Source: Gammaproteobacteria bacterium
GTDB taxonomy: Bacteria > Pseudomonadota > Gammaproteobacteria > Thiohalomonadales > Thiohalomonadaceae
Direction of reading: 5' to 3'
NCBI GenBank assembly: GCA_003252455.1
Contig: QKED01000033.1
Span: forward strand, 24,556 to 88,555
Length of the DNA: 64,000 bases
Part shown: positions 55,002 through 64,000 of the stretch, in pieces
Position numbering within the stretch: position 1 is the first letter of the stretch
Layout: each line of letters opens with the position of its first letter
The notes under the pieces: model-generated
Databases searched by the model: none
Seen by the model: only the letters and a program-made list of their open reading frames with translations
What the model was told of the DNA's origin: nothing
Made by a program: the position numbers and the translations under genes

Positions 55002-55880
55002 GTGCCTAAGCTCCCGCCCCGACTGCATGCCGTGCCGCTGCTGCTCGCCACCCTCGCCACCGCCCCCAGTTGGGCGGCGGCCGAGGCGGCGGCCGACCTC
55101 AGCGCCCCCATGGTGCGCCAGTATCGCGAGGCGGTGACCCTGGCCGAGCGCGGTAACAGCGAGGCGCAGTACCGCGTCAGCCTCTATCTGAGCCTCGGCG
55201 AGGGGGTAAAGGTGGACCACTACGCAGCGGTGAGCTGGCTCAACAAGGCGGCCCGCCAGCACCACCCGGCGGCCCTCTATGACCTCGGACGCATGGAGTT
55301 GGTAGGCTTTGCCGATGTGGAGCGCAACCGCGCCCTGGGGCTGGAGCACCTCACCGAGTCCGCCGAGATGGACCACCTCCCCGCGATCAAGACCCTGGCC
55401 CTGGTCTACGAGTTCGGCCACTACGGCGAACCCGCCGACCTGGCCGCCAGCGCGCGCTGGTGGGAGCGCGCCTCACGCCTGGGCGACCGCGAGGCGCAGT
55501 TCCACTTCGGGCGCATGTGCCTCGACGGCAGCGCCGTCGGTTTCACCGCGACCCAAGGGCTGGTGTGGCTGGAGAACGCCGCCCGTCAGGGCTCCGACGA
55601 GGCGATCTACCTCCTCGCCAACACCTACTACAAGGGCAAGGAGTTGCGCCGTGACTACGTCAAGGCGCACGCCTTCGCCTCCATCTCCCTGCTGATGATC
55701 GCACGCAACGGCATCGGTCGCGCCGACCTCTCGCGCATGGAGGAGCGGCGCACCCTGGTCGACTTCCTCACCCGCAACATGAGCGACACCCAGCTCAAGG
55801 ATGCGCGCCGCTTCGCCGCCGACTGGCTGCGCCGCAACCCCGAGGTGCGCGTCAACCCCGAGCTCTTCTCCACCACCTGA
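55002..55880 (+). CDS. secreted Sel1-repeat (TPR-like) protein, 292 aa
   Basis: A signal peptide (core HAVPLLLATLATAPSWAA) precedes five or so Sel1 repeats of about 36 residues: GNSEAQYRVSLYLSLGEGVK, HHPAALYDLGRMELVGFADV, GDREAQFHFGRMCLDGSAVG, and GSDEAIYLLANTYYKGKELR. Such proteins are periplasmic or outer-membrane scaffolds for protein-protein contacts. GTG at 55002 is preferred because AAAGGA lies about 10 bases upstream and the signal peptide then starts at once. An ATG at 54972 would add ten residues and lies inside the inverted repeat. No operon partner. Confidence 0.82.
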   Translation: MPKLPPRLHAVPLLLATLATAPSWAAAEAAADLSAPMVRQYREAVTLAERGNSEAQYRVSLYLSLGEGVKVDHYAAVSWLNKAARQHHPAALYDLGRMELVGFADVERNRALGLEHLTESAEMDHLPAIKTLALVYEFGHYGEPADLAASARWWERASRLGDREAQFHFGRMCLDGSAVGFTATQGLVWLENAARQGSDEAIYLLANTYYKGKELRRDYVKAHAFASISLLMIARNGIGRADLSRMEERRTLVDFLTRNMSDTQLKDARRFAADWLRRNPEVRVNPELFSTT

Positions 55881-56023
55881 CCCCCGCCCATCCGCTCAAC
55901 GGCCTGCCCGGGGCGTGAAATACGCAAAAAGCACTCCACCCACCCCTGCGCCCCTCCCTTTGTTAACACAAGTCCCGTACAATGGGCGGTTACATTACCT
56001 TACCCTTATACAGGTCCACCCCC

Positions 56024-57841
<1,818 letters not shown>

Positions 57842-57854
57842 ACCACTCCTCAAG

Positions 57855-57887
57855 ACAACGCCCCGGCCCGCCGGGGCGTTGTCGTTT
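57855..57887 (+). terminator. Rho-independent terminator after typA
   Basis: A perfect 12-bp stem, ACAACGCCCCGG (57855-57866) / CCGGGGCGTTGT (57871-57882), loop CCCG, then CGTTT. Confidence 0.85.
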
Positions 57888-57962
57888 GTGCTAGGCCATT
57901 CGGCCTAGGCCGCCCTTCGTATAGTCCTTACATTACAAATCGCCTAGTCTTCTCCCCACACG

Positions 57963-57987
57963 ATGACCAAACCCAATGGTTGGTCAT
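57963..57987 (+). promoter_or_regulatory. leader hairpin before the GNAT/tail-collar operon
   Basis: ATGACCAAACC (57963-57973) and GGTTGGTCAT (57978-57987) pair with one bulged A around a CAAT loop. The hairpin lies seven bases before the GAGGAGG ribosome binding site of the first gene and could regulate translation or RNA stability. Confidence 0.4.
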
Positions 57988-58004
57988 GCGAGCGAGGAGG
58001 ATGC

Positions 58005-58505
58005 ATGCTCGGTTCGCCACTCAAGCTCCCGGATGGGCTCCACATACGCCCCGCCACCCCGGCAGACGCCCCTTTTCTAGAATCCCTCTTCCGCACCACC
58101 CGCGACGACCTGCAGCTGCTCGCTGACGACCCCGACCTGCTCGAACTCCTCCTACGTCAGCAGTATCGGGCGCAGCAACTGGGCCACGGCCAGCAGTTCC
58201 CCAACGCCCATCACTTCATCATCGAGAAGCAGCAGGAGGCGGTCGGCAAGGTACTGGTGGACTTCGGCCACAACGCCGTCCACCTGGTCGACCTCGCCCT
58301 GCTCCCCAGCGCGCGCGGGCTCGGCTTCGGCAAGGGCGTGCTGCGCGCGCTGCAGGCGGCGGCCCAACGCTGCGCCCTACCCATGACCCTGGTGGTGGCG
58401 CACAACAACCCGCTGGCACAGCAGCTCTACCTCAGCCTCGGCTTTCGCCTCGACGCCAGTAGCGCGACCCACGACCAGCTCATCTGGTACCCCCAGAGCC
58501 ACTGA
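58005..58505 (+). CDS. GNAT-family N-acetyltransferase, 166 aa
   Basis: The acetyl-CoA binding motif is LLPSARGLGFGKGVLRALQA (R-G-x-G-x-G/A pattern), preceded by the beta-4 strand HLVDLALLP and followed by VVAHNNPLAQQLYLSLGFRL. IRPATPADAPFLESLFRTTR is a typical GNAT start. The ATG at 58005 has GAGGAGG four bases upstream and is preferred over a frame start at 57963. Its acceptor is unknown. First gene of a five-gene operon with DUF6916 and three tail-collar proteins; it may modify one of these or a peptide partner. Confidence 0.85.
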   Translation: MLGSPLKLPDGLHIRPATPADAPFLESLFRTTRDDLQLLADDPDLLELLLRQQYRAQQLGHGQQFPNAHHFIIEKQQEAVGKVLVDFGHNAVHLVDLALLPSARGLGFGKGVLRALQAAAQRCALPMTLVVAHNNPLAQQLYLSLGFRLDASSATHDQLIWYPQSH

Positions 58506-58527
58506 CCGCAGGACGCAAGGAGGCCCC

Positions 58528-58821
58528 ATGACAACCCTATCACTCAGCCAGTTCCTACCCCACGTCGGCGAGGCGTTTCGCCTCGCCCAGGCGGACGACA
58601 ACGCACGGGCATTCGACCTGCTCCAGGCCGAGGCACTCCCCAGCGGCTGGAGCCCCGGTCACGCCGGCTTCAGCCTGGAGTTCACCACCGCCGCGCCAGG
58701 CGCCCCGCTGAGCCAGGGCACCTACACCCTGCACCACCCCGTTCTAGGCCCGCTCCAGCTCTTTCTTGTGCCGATCGCACGGAGTGAGGAGCGGGTCCAC
58801 TATCAGTCGATCATCAACTGA
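58528..58821 (+). CDS. DUF6916-type protein, 97 aa
   Basis: A small soluble beta-rich protein with LPHVGEAFRLAQ at the start and FSLEFTTAAPGAPLSQGTYT and HPVLGPLQLFLVPIARSEER further on. This is the layout of DUF6916 proteins, which are repeatedly found beside tail-collar genes. No enzymatic motif is present. It lies 22 bases after the GNAT gene, with AAGGAGG before its ATG, and 43 bases before the first tail-collar gene. Confidence 0.78.
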   Translation: MTTLSLSQFLPHVGEAFRLAQADDNARAFDLLQAEALPSGWSPGHAGFSLEFTTAAPGAPLSQGTYTLHHPVLGPLQLFLVPIARSEERVHYQSIIN

Positions 58822-58864
58822 TCGGCCCGCGCGCCAGCGTACCCTCCAGCCACAGGAGCACCCC

Positions 58865-59368
58865 ATGACCCCTTATGTAGGACAGATCATGATGGCCAGC
58901 TTCGCCCTCGCACCCAAGCACTTTGCCCACTGCGACGGTCAGCTACTCGCTATCAGTAATAATCAGGCCCTCTACTCCCTGCTCGGTACCACCTACGGTG
59001 GTAACGGGAGCACCAACTTCGCCCTACCCGACCTACGTGGCCGCACCGCCCTGCACCTGAGCAACACCTACCCCCTGGGCCAGCGTAGCGGCGCCGAGCG
59101 GGTCACCCTCACGATGTCGAACATCCCCTCACACACCCATCCGCTCTATGCCAACGACGGTGCACCGACACAGGAGGATCTGGTCGACGGCGTCCCCGCC
59201 ACCACCGCTACCGGGACGTCGATCTACACCAATCAGGCCGCGATGGCGATCCTCAACCACGCCGCGCTGGAGAACACCGGTGGCAACCAGCCGCACGACA
59301 ACATGCAACCCAGCCTAGTGATCAACTTCACCATCGCCCTCGCTGGAATCTTCCCGCAACGCGCCTGA
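58865..59368 (+). CDS. tail-collar domain (MdpB-like) protein 1, 167 aa
   Basis: A phage tail-collar/microcystin-dependent-protein fold. The opening VGQIMMASFALAPKHFAHCD, then LGTTYGGNGSTNFALPDLRG, and the closing DNMQPSLVINFTIALAGIFP are diagnostic. CAGGAG lies before the ATG at 58865; a longer frame is rejected. There is no signal peptide. It differs most from its two paralogues, with a shorter middle loop (THPLYANDGAPTQED). Such proteins form trimers in phage tail fibres, but no other tail gene is present here. Confidence 0.88.
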   Translation: MTPYVGQIMMASFALAPKHFAHCDGQLLAISNNQALYSLLGTTYGGNGSTNFALPDLRGRTALHLSNTYPLGQRSGAERVTLTMSNIPSHTHPLYANDGAPTQEDLVDGVPATTATGTSIYTNQAAMAILNHAALENTGGNQPHDNMQPSLVINFTIALAGIFPQRA

Positions 59369-59388
59369 TTGGCCAAGGAGAAACCGCA

Positions 59389-59901
59389 ATGTCCAATCAA
59401 TATGTCGGCGAAATTCGCCTCTTCGGTGGCAGCTACGCCCCAATGAGCTGGCACCTCTGCGATGGCAGCCTACTCCCCATCGCCCAATACGACTCCCTCT
59501 TCGCCCTCATCGGCACCACCTACGGCGGCGATGGCGTCAGCACCTTCGCCCTGCCCGACCTGCGCGGGCGTGCGCCACTCCACCAGGGCAACGGGCCGGG
59601 CCTCACCAGCCGTCGCATCGGTGAGTCGTTCGGCACCGAGACGGTCACCCTCTCGGCCACCCAGATGCCCCAGCACAACCACATCTGGTCGGCCTCCATG
59701 AATACGCCCAACCAAGCGGTACCGAGCGGCGGGTTGTTCGCCAACACCACCCTCAACTACACCACGGCCACCCCCGACACCACCGCAGCGGCCGCCATGC
59801 TCGGCAGCGTCGGCGGAAGCCAGTCCCACTCCAATATGATGCCCACCGGCTGCGCCAACTACATCATCGCGCTCGAAGGCATCTACCCAACACGCGAATG
59901 A
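59389..59901 (+). CDS. tail-collar domain (MdpB-like) protein 2, 170 aa
   Basis: Shares the family opening VGEIRLFGGSYAPMSWHLCD and the core LIGTTYGGDGVSTFALPDLR with its neighbours, and ends ANYIIALEGIYPTRE. The variable C-terminal loop (SMNTPNQAVPSGGLFANTTL) is where receptor-binding variation would sit in phage homologues. It lies 20 bases after protein 1, with AAGGAG before its ATG, and 15 bases before protein 3. Tandem position and shared ends indicate gene duplication within the operon. Confidence 0.88.
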   Translation: MSNQYVGEIRLFGGSYAPMSWHLCDGSLLPIAQYDSLFALIGTTYGGDGVSTFALPDLRGRAPLHQGNGPGLTSRRIGESFGTETVTLSATQMPQHNHIWSASMNTPNQAVPSGGLFANTTLNYTTATPDTTAAAAMLGSVGGSQSHSNMMPTGCANYIIALEGIYPTRE

Positions 59902-59916
59902 ACGAGGAGACCCACC

Positions 59917-60444
59917 ATGGCTGAACCCTTTATCGGCGAGATCCAGCTCTTTCCCTACAACTTCGCCCCGAATGGCTGGATGGACTGCTCCGGCCAGTTA
60001 CTGCCCATCTCCCAGTACAGCGCCCTCTTCTCGGTCCTCGACACCATCTACGGTGGTGATGGCATCACCACCTTCGCCCTGCCCAACTTCGAGGCACGCA
60101 CGGTGATGGGGGCAGGCGACGGGCCAGGCCTCACCCCGCGCCGCGCCGGGGAGGTCATCGGGGTCAATGCGGTCACCCTGAGCGAGAGCCAGATCCCGCA
60201 CCACGCCCATCTGGCGCGCGTCTCCAAGGAGACCGCCAACAGCACCGAGCCGACGAACAACTTCCTCACCAGCCTCTCGGGCGGACGCAACAACATCGCC
60301 TACGGTGCCGCCAGCGGCAGCCAGCCCATGTCCGAGCACAGCGTCGGCCATGCCGGCATGGGCATCATGCACGAGAATATGCAGCCCTACCTGACCCTGC
60401 GCTACTGCATCGCCGTGAAGGGGATCTACCCCAGCCGCGACTAG
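59917..60444 (+). CDS. tail-collar domain (MdpB-like) protein 3, 175 aa
   Basis: Begins IGEIQLFPYNFAPNGWMDCS, has LDTIYGGDGITTFALPNFEA in the core and ends LRYCIAVKGIYPSRD. The middle segment (HLARVSKETANSTEPTNNFL) is again distinct from the other two copies, so the set offers three different variable faces on one scaffold. GAGGAG precedes its ATG. It is the last gene of the operon, followed by the hairpin at 60453-60474. Confidence 0.88.
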   Translation: MAEPFIGEIQLFPYNFAPNGWMDCSGQLLPISQYSALFSVLDTIYGGDGITTFALPNFEARTVMGAGDGPGLTPRRAGEVIGVNAVTLSESQIPHHAHLARVSKETANSTEPTNNFLTSLSGGRNNIAYGAASGSQPMSEHSVGHAGMGIMHENMQPYLTLRYCIAVKGIYPSRD

Positions 60445-60452
60445 GTCATCCT

Positions 60453-60474
60453 GCGAGGGGTCCCGGCCCCTCGC
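60453..60474. terminator. hairpin between convergent genes
   Basis: GCGAGGGG (60453-60460) / CCCCTCGC (60467-60474), loop TCCCGG. It lies between the tail-collar operon and the DUF482 gene, in a position to stop both; no T tract. Confidence 0.55.
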
Positions 60475-60476
60475 CT

Positions 60477-61631
60477 CTACTCCGCTTGGCGAAACGGCAG
60501 GTGCCCCACCATCTCTTCGCGGTAGCGCTGCATGTGCCGCCGCTCGTTCACCAGGTGCGCGGCGATGGCCGCCGAGAAGTCGGCGTCGGCCAGCCAGTGC
60601 GCCGACCAGGTCAGCGTCGGCTCGAAGCCGCGCCACACCTTGTGCTCCCCCTGCGCCCCCGGCTCGAAGTGCTTTAAGCCCTTGGCGATGGCGTACTCGA
60701 TCCCCTGGTAGTAGCAAAGCTCGAAGTGCAGGCTGTGGAACTCCTCGTCGCAGCCCCAGTGGCGCCCGTAGAGGGTGTCGTCGCTCTTGAGTAGCAGCGC
60801 CCCCGCCACCCGCTGGCCCTCGTAACGGGCAAAGATCACCACCACCCGCTCGCCCAACTGCGCGCCCAACTCGGCAAAAAAGGCCCGGCTCAGCGTGGCG
60901 TAGCCCCCGCGCTTATCAAAGGTGCTCTCGTAGAAGCGCTGCCAGTCGTCCCACGCCGCTGCGTCCAGCTCATGGCCGTGCAACACCTCCACCGTGATCC
61001 CCGCCTCCTGCACCCGGCGCCGCTCACGCTTCACCTTCTTGCGCCCGCTGGCGTTGAAGCGCGCCAGGTGATCGTCGAAGTCGGCAAACCCCTGGTTGTG
61101 CCAGTGAAACTGCACATCACAGCGCGTCAGCAGAGGCAGGGCCTCCTGATGCTGCGCCTGCATGCGCGTAAGCTCCGTCTCGGGGGGAAAGAGCAGGTGC
61201 ACGGAGGAGACCTCGAACTGCCGCGCCAGCTCCAAAAGCGCCGCGTGCAGCGCCACCTCCAACATCTCCTGGTCCGCCTCGGGGTGGATCAGCCGCCGCG
61301 GCGCCGTCACCGGCGTATAGGGCGTGGTGCTCACCATCTTGGGGTAGTACTCGCGCCCGCTGCGCCGATAGGCATCCGCCCAGTTCCAGTCGAACACCAG
61401 CTCGCCGTAGGAGTTGAACTTGAGGTAGAGCGGCAGCGCCGCCACCAGCAGTCCCTCCTCATGGATGAGGATGTGGCGCGGCAGCCAACCCCAACGCTCG
61501 CCGAGGCAGCCGTGGCGCTCCAGCCCGGCGAGAAAGGCGTGGGAGAGAAAGGGGTTGCTGTCGGGGCCGACGAGCGCGTTCCACGCCTCGGCGGGCACGG
61601 AGTCGAGGCGGTCGGTGGTGGTGATCTGCAT
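60477..61631 (-). CDS. DUF482/FemAB-like N-acyltransferase, 384 aa
   Basis: The COG3146 pattern is clear: GPDSNPFLSHAFLAGLERHG at the start, FNSYGELVFDWNWADAYRRS, NQGFADFDDHLARFNASGRK and GRHWGCDEEFHSLHFELCYY. The C-terminal half has a GNAT-like fold. Members are predicted peptidyl or lipid acyltransferases; the substrate is not known. The start at 61631 has GGAGGAG upstream; a longer frame is rejected. It precedes the tail-collar operon in convergent orientation and follows the methyltransferase after 50 bases on the same strand. Confidence 0.88.
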   Translation of the reverse strand: MQITTTDRLDSVPAEAWNALVGPDSNPFLSHAFLAGLERHGCLGERWGWLPRHILIHEEGLLVAALPLYLKFNSYGELVFDWNWADAYRRSGREYYPKMVSTTPYTPVTAPRRLIHPEADQEMLEVALHAALLELARQFEVSSVHLLFPPETELTRMQAQHQEALPLLTRCDVQFHWHNQGFADFDDHLARFNASGRKKVKRERRRVQEAGITVEVLHGHELDAAAWDDWQRFYESTFDKRGGYATLSRAFFAELGAQLGERVVVIFARYEGQRVAGALLLKSDDTLYGRHWGCDEEFHSLHFELCYYQGIEYAIAKGLKHFEPGAQGEHKVWRGFEPTLTWSAHWLADADFSAAIAAHLVNERRHMQRYREEMVGHLPFRQAE

Positions 61632-61681
61632 AGGCGCTCCTCCAACAGGCAGAGTTGGGGTGCTACCCCGGTGACTCAACG

Positions 61682-62539
61682 CTACGCGGTCGCGCGACGA
61701 CGAGCGACCAGCAGACAGCTACCACCGAAACCCATCCGCCGAGGCCGACCGAGGCGCTCCACCTCGGCCTGCAGCAGGCGTTCGAGCAGCCGCGAGGCGA
61801 GACCGCCGGAGGCGCCACGGTGCTCGCGCTCGGCACGTTCGGGGTCGGGATGCACCTCGTCGCGGCGCAGACCGAGGCGGTAGGGCAAGGCGCGCAGCAG
61901 GGCGATGGATAGGGGCAGGAAGCGGAAGAAGTAGCTGGCGAACTCCACCTCGAAACCGCACCGGCGCAGCAGTCCGCTCATCTCGCCGAGGGTGTAGCGG
62001 CGAAAGTGGCCCGCGTGCACATCCTCCTGCGACCAGAGCCACTGAAAGGCGGGAACGGTGAGGTAGACGCGTCCGTCGGGTTGCAACAGACCGTGGATGT
62101 GGCGCAGAAAGGCATCGTCATCCTCGATGTGCTCGACGACGTCGAACAGCCCCACGGCGGGCAGGCTCCCCGGGAGGAAACCGGCACCCTCGGTGGTGGC
62201 ACAGACCACCTGCGCGAGCCCTCGCCGCTGGCCGTTGCGCGCCCCGGCGGGGCCGGGCTCCACCAGCACGGCGGGAAACCCCGCACGCTCCAGGGCGAGG
62301 GAGACGAAGCCATTGCCGCCGCCCACGTCGAACAGTGGCCCAGCGGGGGGGAAGACCTGCATCAGGCGGGTGATGCAGGCGTTGCGGTGGCGAAACCAGA
62401 AGGAGCGCTCCTCCACCTTGAGGCAGGCGTCGTTGCCATCCTCGGGGTAGCTGAGTGTCTCGCGCTCGGTGGCGTACCAGATGCCGTCGGCCCCCTGGGT
62501 CAGGCCGGGGGCGATCACGGCGAGCGACGGCCTACTCAT
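61682..62539 (-). CDS. class I SAM-dependent methyltransferase, 285 aa
   Basis: SAM-binding loop [20 protein letters not shown], then [31 protein letters not shown] (motif around the acidic residue) and [20 protein letters not shown]. This resembles Methyltransf_23 enzymes that act on lipids, quinones or glycans; the substrate is unknown. The ATG at 62539 overlaps the purT stop (ATGA). Longer frames lie inside purT. Very basic C-terminus ([20 protein letters not shown]). Confidence 0.88.
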   Translation of the reverse strand: MSRPSLAVIAPGLTQGADGIWYATERETLSYPEDGNDACLKVEERSFWFRHRNACITRLMQVFPPAGPLFDVGGGNGFVSLALERAGFPAVLVEPGPAGARNGQRRGLAQVVCATTEGAGFLPGSLPAVGLFDVVEHIEDDDAFLRHIHGLLQPDGRVYLTVPAFQWLWSQEDVHAGHFRRYTLGEMSGLLRRCGFEVEFASYFFRFLPLSIALLRALPYRLGLRRDEVHPDPERAEREHRGASGGLASRLLERLLQAEVERLGRPRRMGFGGSCLLVARRRATA

Positions 62540-63735
62540 GGACGGACCGGGCGCACCTTGCTCGCGGCCAACTTGGCACGCATGCGGCACTCGTCGATGT
62601 CGTCGCCGTAGGCCAAGGCCACCCCCATGCGCCGACGCAGGAAGGACTCGGGTTTACCGAACAGGCGCAGGTCGGTATCGGGTACGCGCATCGCCTCGGC
62701 CACGCCGTCGAAGGCGATCCCCCGCTCCTCCATGCCGCCGTAGATCACCGCACTGGCGCCGGGGCTCAACAGGCGCGTATCCACCGGCAGACCGAGGATG
62801 GCGCGGGCGTGCAGCTCGAACTCGTTCTGGCGCTGGGTGGCCATGGTGACCATGCCGGTGTCGTGGGGGCGCGGGCTCACCTCGCTGAAGAGCACCTCGT
62901 CACCGGCGATAAACAGCTCCACACCGAACAGGCCACGCCCGCCGAGGGCGCTGGTGATGGTGTGGGCGATCTCGCGGGCGCGCGCCAGCGCCTTGTCGCT
63001 CATCGGCTGCGGCTGCCAGCTCTCCACGTAGTCGCCGCGCTCCTGGCGGTGGCCGATGGGGTCGCAGAAGAAGGTCTCGACCTCACCGCTCGGCCCGTTG
63101 GCGCGCACCGTGAGCTGGGTGATCTCGTAGTCGAAGCGCACCATCGCCTCGACGATGACCCGCCCCCGGTCGACGCGCCCACCGCTCTTGGCGTAGTCCC
63201 ACGCCTGCTGCACGTCATCCGGCCCCTCGATGGTCGACTGCCCCTTGCCGGAGGAGGACATCACCGGCTTGACGATGCAGGGGTAGCCGATGCCGCCGTC
63301 GATGGCCGCTTGCAGTTCGGCGAGCGACTCGGCGAAGGCGTAGCCCGAGGTGGGCAGCCCCAGCTCCTCGGCGGCGAGACGGCGGATCCCCTCGCGGTTC
63401 ATGGTCAACTGCGCCGCGCGCGCCGTAGGGATGCAGACCGCCAGCCCCTCCGCCTCGATCTCCGCCAGCATGTCGGTGGCGATCGCCTCGATCTCGGGGA
63501 CGATGATCGCCGGCTTCTCCTGCTCCACCAGGGCGCGCAGAGCGGCGCCGTCGGCCATGTCGATCACATGCGCACGGTGCGCCACCTGATGGCCGGGGGC
63601 ATTGGCGTAGCGGTCCACCGCGATCACCTCCACACCGAGGCGCTGTAGGGCGATGATCACCTCCTTGCCCAGCTCGCCGCTGCCGAGCAGCATGACGCGG
63701 GTGGCGGAGGGGGAGAGGGGGGTGCCGAGTCTCAT
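62536..63735 (-). CDS. purT: formate-dependent phosphoribosylglycinamide formyltransferase, 399 aa
   Basis: ATP-grasp enzyme of purine synthesis that formylates GAR with formate and [23 protein letters not shown] at the N-terminus, [20 protein letters not shown] (phosphate loop), and [20 protein letters not shown] with [14 protein letters not shown] (metal ligands) are diagnostic. Length is typical. CAGGAG lies just before the ATG at 63735. First gene of purT-methyltransferase-DUF482 on the minus strand. Confidence 0.96.
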   Translation of the reverse strand: MRLGTPLSPSATRVMLLGSGELGKEVIIALQRLGVEVIAVDRYANAPGHQVAHRAHVIDMADGAALRALVEQEKPAIIVPEIEAIATDMLAEIEAEGLAVCIPTARAAQLTMNREGIRRLAAEELGLPTSGYAFAESLAELQAAIDGGIGYPCIVKPVMSSSGKGQSTIEGPDDVQQAWDYAKSGGRVDRGRVIVEAMVRFDYEITQLTVRANGPSGEVETFFCDPIGHRQERGDYVESWQPQPMSDKALARAREIAHTITSALGGRGLFGVELFIAGDEVLFSEVSPRPHDTGMVTMATQRQNEFELHARAILGLPVDTRLLSPGASAVIYGGMEERGIAFDGVAEAMRVPDTDLRLFGKPESFLRRRMGVALAYGDDIDECRMRAKLAASKVRPVRP

Positions 63736-63806
63736 GGGGGCTCCTGTGTAAGAGAATGAGATAGAGGGGGATCATAATATGCTAGGTAACGCCCCGGCAC
63801 CTTATT

Positions 63807-64000
63807 CGCGGGCATGGCCCGCTCCTACCGTCAGCACTCCCTCGTAGGAGCGCCCCATGGGCGCGATGGCCGTGCCCACCCATCGCGGGCATGGCCCGCT
63901 CCTACCGTCAGCACTCCCTCGTAGGAGCGCCCCATGGGCGCGATGGCCGTGCCCACCCATCGCGGGCATGGCCCGCTCCTACCGTCGATGGCCCTCGTAG
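63807..64000. repeat. 77-bp tandem repeat of paired REP-like palindromes
   Basis: Units start with CGCGGGCATGGCCCGCTCCT at 63807, 63884 and 63961, an exact 77-base period. The first two are nearly identical and the third is cut by the window end, after diverging from about 63987. Each unit holds two hairpin-forming palindromes in opposite orientation (GCGGGCATGGCCCGCTCCTA and GTAGGAGCGCCCCATGGGCG), the layout of BIME-type REP elements. No gene is seen in 63736-64000. Confidence 0.85.

Noticed and set aside
57963..60444. Prophage remnant
   Set aside because: Apart from tail-collar domains there are no phage structural, lysis, replication or integrase genes, no attachment sites, and the flanks (typA, DUF482, purT) are chromosomal.
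63807..64000. CRISPR array
   Set aside because: Units are contiguous 77-bp repeats with no unique spacers and with REP-type palindromes; no cas gene is present.

Overview
The window is about 64 kb of GC-rich, densely packed chromosome from a gammaproteobacterium. No rRNA, tRNA, CRISPR array or intact mobile element was found. A sulfur-oxidising lineage near Chromatiales is the best guess. The evidence is a Gly/Tyr/Asn-rich secreted protein resembling the sulfur globule proteins, a cytochrome c5/c4 pair beside a ResB/ResC (system II) cytochrome c maturation pair and engB, and the lptM-lysA / dapF-DUF484-xerC neighbourhood. This placement is an inference from gene content, not a phylogeny.

Layout. 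1-1.8 kb: small unknown genes, a strong terminator and an EamA/DMT transporter. 1.9-10.7 kb (minus): glycosyltransferase, two hybrid histidine kinases, a Tat-exported PotD-like binding protein without ABC partners, and a SulP permease. 10.8-14 kb: a short secreted protein, an ArsC-like reductase lacking the usual catalytic Asp, an alpha/beta-hydrolase-TlpA fusion and a SPOR protein. 14-20.4 kb: DUF6515 protein, xerC-DUF484-dapF, a small unknown gene, a methyltransferase, lysA and tiny lptM. 20.6-25.3 kb: large MscS channel, 56-aa membrane protein, rep helicase. 25.3-27 kb: a RES/Xre toxin-antitoxin locus whose toxin is frameshifted by a 7-bp tandem duplication, followed by a noncoding array of roughly 195-bp repeats. 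27-32 kb: small unknown genes, Na/Pi cotransporter, NarX-type kinase. 32-38 kb: 1619-aa lipoprotein, sulfur globule-like protein. 38-41.7 kb: truncated globin overlapping an Hpt-REC-GGDEF protein, fur, murI. 41.9-44 kb: NYN-LOTUS ribonuclease-like gene, a predicted sRNA with a sigma-E-like promoter, engB. 44-48.7 kb: cytochrome c5, c4, resB, resC. 48.7-54.6 kb: NADAR protein, HD-GYP response regulator and Cache kinase in one overlapping operon, an AcuI-like reductase and a uracil-DNA glycosylase-like protein. 55-60.4 kb: Sel1 protein, typA, and a five-gene operon of GNAT, DUF6916 and three tail-collar proteins with no other phage genes. 60.5-64 kb: DUF482 acyltransferase, methyltransferase, purT and a 77-bp REP-like tandem repeat running off the end.

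Signal transduction dominates: five histidine kinases or response regulators and two c-di-GMP enzymes, several joined by 4-bp gene overlaps. The items most worth following up are the 7-bp duplication in the RES toxin, the binding protein-kinase-kinase-glycosyltransferase operon, the predicted sRNA next to engB, the tail-collar operon and the hydrolase-thioredoxin fusion. All functional statements rest on motifs read by eye; no database search or structure prediction was run.
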